Shown here: positions 6,789 through 8,399 of the stretch, in pieces
Numbering within the stretch: position 1 is the first letter of the stretch
How the letters are laid out: each line of letters starts with the position of its first letter
Source: Proteiniphilum sp.
GTDB taxonomy: Bacteria; Bacteroidota; Bacteroidia; Bacteroidales; Dysgonomonadaceae
Assembly (NCBI GenBank): GCA_031284475.1
Contig: JAISZV010000315.1
Location: forward strand, 1 to 8,399
Length of the DNA: 8,399 nucleotides
Reading direction: 5' to 3'
Notes under the pieces: generated by a model
Database searches by the model: none
Seen by the model: the letters and a program-made list of their open reading frames with translations, nothing else
Told to the model about the DNA's origin: nothing
Made by a program: the position numbers and the translations under genes

Positions 6789-7112
6789 TTATTCTTTTCT
6801 CCCACTCGATATTGTATATACTTCTTCAATGGGCGTGACAAATATTTTGCCGTCGCCGGCCTGCCCTTTTTCGCCGGACCGTGCGGAGTGCATGATTGTT
6901 TCTATCACAAAATCCTTGTCTTTGTCGTGAATGGCAATCATCAGTAAATCTTTGGGAAGTTCGTCGTAAGTCACGTTTCCCACTTTTAATCCCCGTTGTT
7001 TCCCTCTACCGAAAACCGATAATTTTGTGACGGCAGGGAAACCTGCATTGAATAAATCTTTCATTACCACCGGCGATTTTTCCGGGCGTACAATAGCTCT
7101 TATTAACAGCAT
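6789..7112 (-). CDS. nifI1: NifI1, PII-family regulator of nitrogenase activity
   Basis: NifI1 is the first of the paired PII-like proteins that regulate nitrogenase post-translationally by binding NifDK. The 107-residue protein shows MLLIRAIVRPEK (1-12), AGFPAVTKLSVFGRGKQRG (23-41), a shortened T-loop (42-55, LKVGNVTYDELPKD), the KDKDFVIETIMHSARSG segment (64-80), and the C-terminal PII signature AGDGKIFVTPIEEVYTISSG (85-104) involved in nucleotide binding. Y49 sits in the T-loop but outside a GlnB-like uridylylation context. It is 36 bases after nifH and 35 before nifI2 and surely belongs to the same transcript. No amtB lies next to it, unlike typical glnK genes. The start has no Shine-Dalgarno (leader AAATTACACAAACT). 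Confidence 0.94.
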   Translation of the reverse strand: MLLIRAIVRPEKSPVVMKDLFNAGFPAVTKLSVFGRGKQRGLKVGNVTYDELPKDLLMIAIHDKDKDFVIETIMHSARSGEKGQAGDGKIFVTPIEEVYTISSGRKE

Positions 7113-7148
7113 AGTTTGTGTAATTTTAATTGATAATCGTGCCGAAGA

Positions 7149-7976
<828 letters not shown>

Positions 7977-8028
7977 CTAATTTGTTTAGTGAATTAGTAT
8001 ATTAATGATTTGTTTACACCAAATATTT

Positions 8029-8045
8029 ATCAAAGTGCGTGCCAA
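8029..8045 (-). promoter_or_regulatory. Sigma-54 (-24/-12) promoter candidate for the nif operon
   Basis: The minus strand reads TTGGCACGCACTTTGAT. Against the consensus YTGGCACG-rNNN-TTGCW, the whole -24 block matches, the spacing to -12 is exact and TTG is present. The only important deviation is A instead of C at -12 (TTGAT for TTGCW). It predicts a start near 8018 and a leader of about 45 bases before the nifH ATG. Sigma-54 control of nifH is well known in Proteobacteria and occurs elsewhere; in this host it is inferred from the motif. It would require an enhancer-binding activator, whose site may be one of the palindromes at -100 to -170. Confidence 0.55.
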
Positions 8046-8103
8046 ATGAAGAAAACAGATAAATGCGGCATTGTAAAAATTTGAATACCTGATATATATA
8101 AAA

Positions 8104-8140
8104 TAAAAGCATTATAAAGATTGATTTTATAACGCTTTTA
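8104..8140. terminator. AT-rich 15-bp palindrome: bidirectional terminator or activator site
   Basis: The arms TAAAAGCATTATAAA (8104-8118) and TTTATAACGCTTTTA (8126-8140) pair at 14 of 15 positions around a 7-base loop. The one mismatch is A-C in a plus-strand transcript but a U-G wobble in a minus-strand transcript, so the minus-strand RNA forms an unbroken hairpin, followed by UUUAUAUAUAU. The AAAAGC...GCTTTT outline is terminator-like and could insulate the nif operon from upstream transcription. Its centre is also about 104 bases before the predicted nifH start, where sigma-54 activator sites usually lie, so an operator function is an alternative. Confidence 0.45.
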
Positions 8141-8176
8141 AAGTTTTATCCGAAAATGTAGTTTTTTGAATAAATT

Positions 8177-8190
8177 CTACATAAATGTAG
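8177..8190. promoter_or_regulatory. Perfect palindrome CTACATAAATGTAG with a third half-site
   Basis: Two perfect 6-bp arms (8177-8182 and 8185-8190) are separated by AA. A third copy of the half-site, ATGTAG at 8156-8161 (as part of AAATGTAG, repeated at 8183-8190), lies 15 bases before the first arm and is inverted to it. The centre is about 166 bases before the predicted sigma-54 start. The pattern suggests a dimeric regulator binding site; the regulator is unknown. Confidence 0.3.
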
Positions 8191-8338
8191 CTTCTTCCGA
8201 TTCATTTACCGTTCGGTTATCAATGAGCAAAAAATGTGTGGCATTTCCCACCGTGGCAGATTTAAGTAACAAATGCAACCGGCCTGTTGATTTCATTATT
8301 CATCCGGCCAAGTTCTGAGGCAATAGTAAGTATATTTA

Positions 8339-8378
8339 TTTCTCTTACTTCGGACGAAAATTTTTCAAGTAAGAGAAA
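8339..8378. repeat. 12-bp inverted repeat near the right edge
   Basis: TTTCTCTTACTT at 8339-8350 and AAGTAAGAGAAA at 8367-8378 are perfect complements separated by 16 bases. The right arm is shared with the direct repeat that follows. No T-tract clearly follows on either strand. Confidence 0.6.
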
Positions 8379-8399
8379 ATATTTTTTCAAGTAAGAGAA
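8361..8399. repeat. Two direct copies of a 17-bp sequence, 22-bp period, running off the window
   Basis: TTTTTCAAGTAAGAGAA occurs at 8361-8377 and again at 8383-8399, separated by AATAT. The second copy ends at the last base of the window, so a longer tandem array may continue to the right. Two copies and a 5-base gap do not make a CRISPR array. Confidence 0.8.

Noticed and set aside
8228..8245. A second sigma-54-like motif on the minus strand (TGCCACACATTTTTTGCT)
   Set aside because: The -24 GG is missing (TGCC) and the spacing to TTGC is two bases too long. The 8029-8045 site is far better and closer to nifH.

Overview
The window is almost filled by one nitrogen-fixation operon on the minus strand. 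In transcription order (right to left) it reads nifH, nifI1, nifI2, nifD, nifK, nifE, nifN and the 5' end of nifB, which runs off the left edge. All seven complete genes are intact. P-loop, FeS-ligand and cofactor-ligand residues sit at the expected relative spacings, so this looks like a working molybdenum nitrogenase locus. The order H-I1-I2-D-K-E-N-B, the NifD of 550 residues with an internal insertion of about 50 residues, and the short NifK of 460 residues are typical of the cluster III nitrogenases of strict anaerobes.

The host is probably an anaerobic member of the Bacteroidota, perhaps Bacteroidales. The base composition is moderate (by eye in the 40s % GC, with AT-rich gaps). None of the starts has a recognisable Shine-Dalgarno sequence, and several have A-rich leaders instead. 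The gene order also fits. This assignment is an inference; other anaerobes with cluster III nif genes are not excluded.

Layout: 1-284 nifB (partial); 302-1711 nifN; 1712-1895 an unusually long gap holding a small MITE-like insertion with 12-bp terminal inverted repeats, a flanking 8-bp direct repeat and three perfect 23-bp tandem repeats; 1896-3230 nifE; 3231-3289 a gap with a 7-bp-stem hairpin just after nifK; 3290-4672 nifK; 4689-6341 nifD; 6361-6753 nifI2; 6789-7112 nifI1; 7149-7973 nifH; 7974-8399 a non-coding upstream region. That last region holds a good sigma-54 (-24/-12) promoter candidate about 55-75 bases before nifH, an AT-rich 15-bp-arm palindrome, smaller palindromes, and 17-bp repeats that run into the right edge.

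How the genes work together: NifB makes the Fe-S core of the cofactor. NifEN is the scaffold on which it matures to FeMo-co. NifDK is the catalytic component that receives it. NifH is the ATP-dependent reductase and also serves cofactor and P-cluster maturation. NifI1 and NifI2 are PII-family proteins that, in other organisms with this arrangement, bind NifDK and switch its activity off when ammonium is available. Regulator, homocitrate synthase and Mo-transport genes are not in the window.

No wholly new system is apparent. The points most worth a second look are the insertion inside the operon exactly at the nifE stop codon, the NifK-like cysteine triad in NifN, and the upstream control region.
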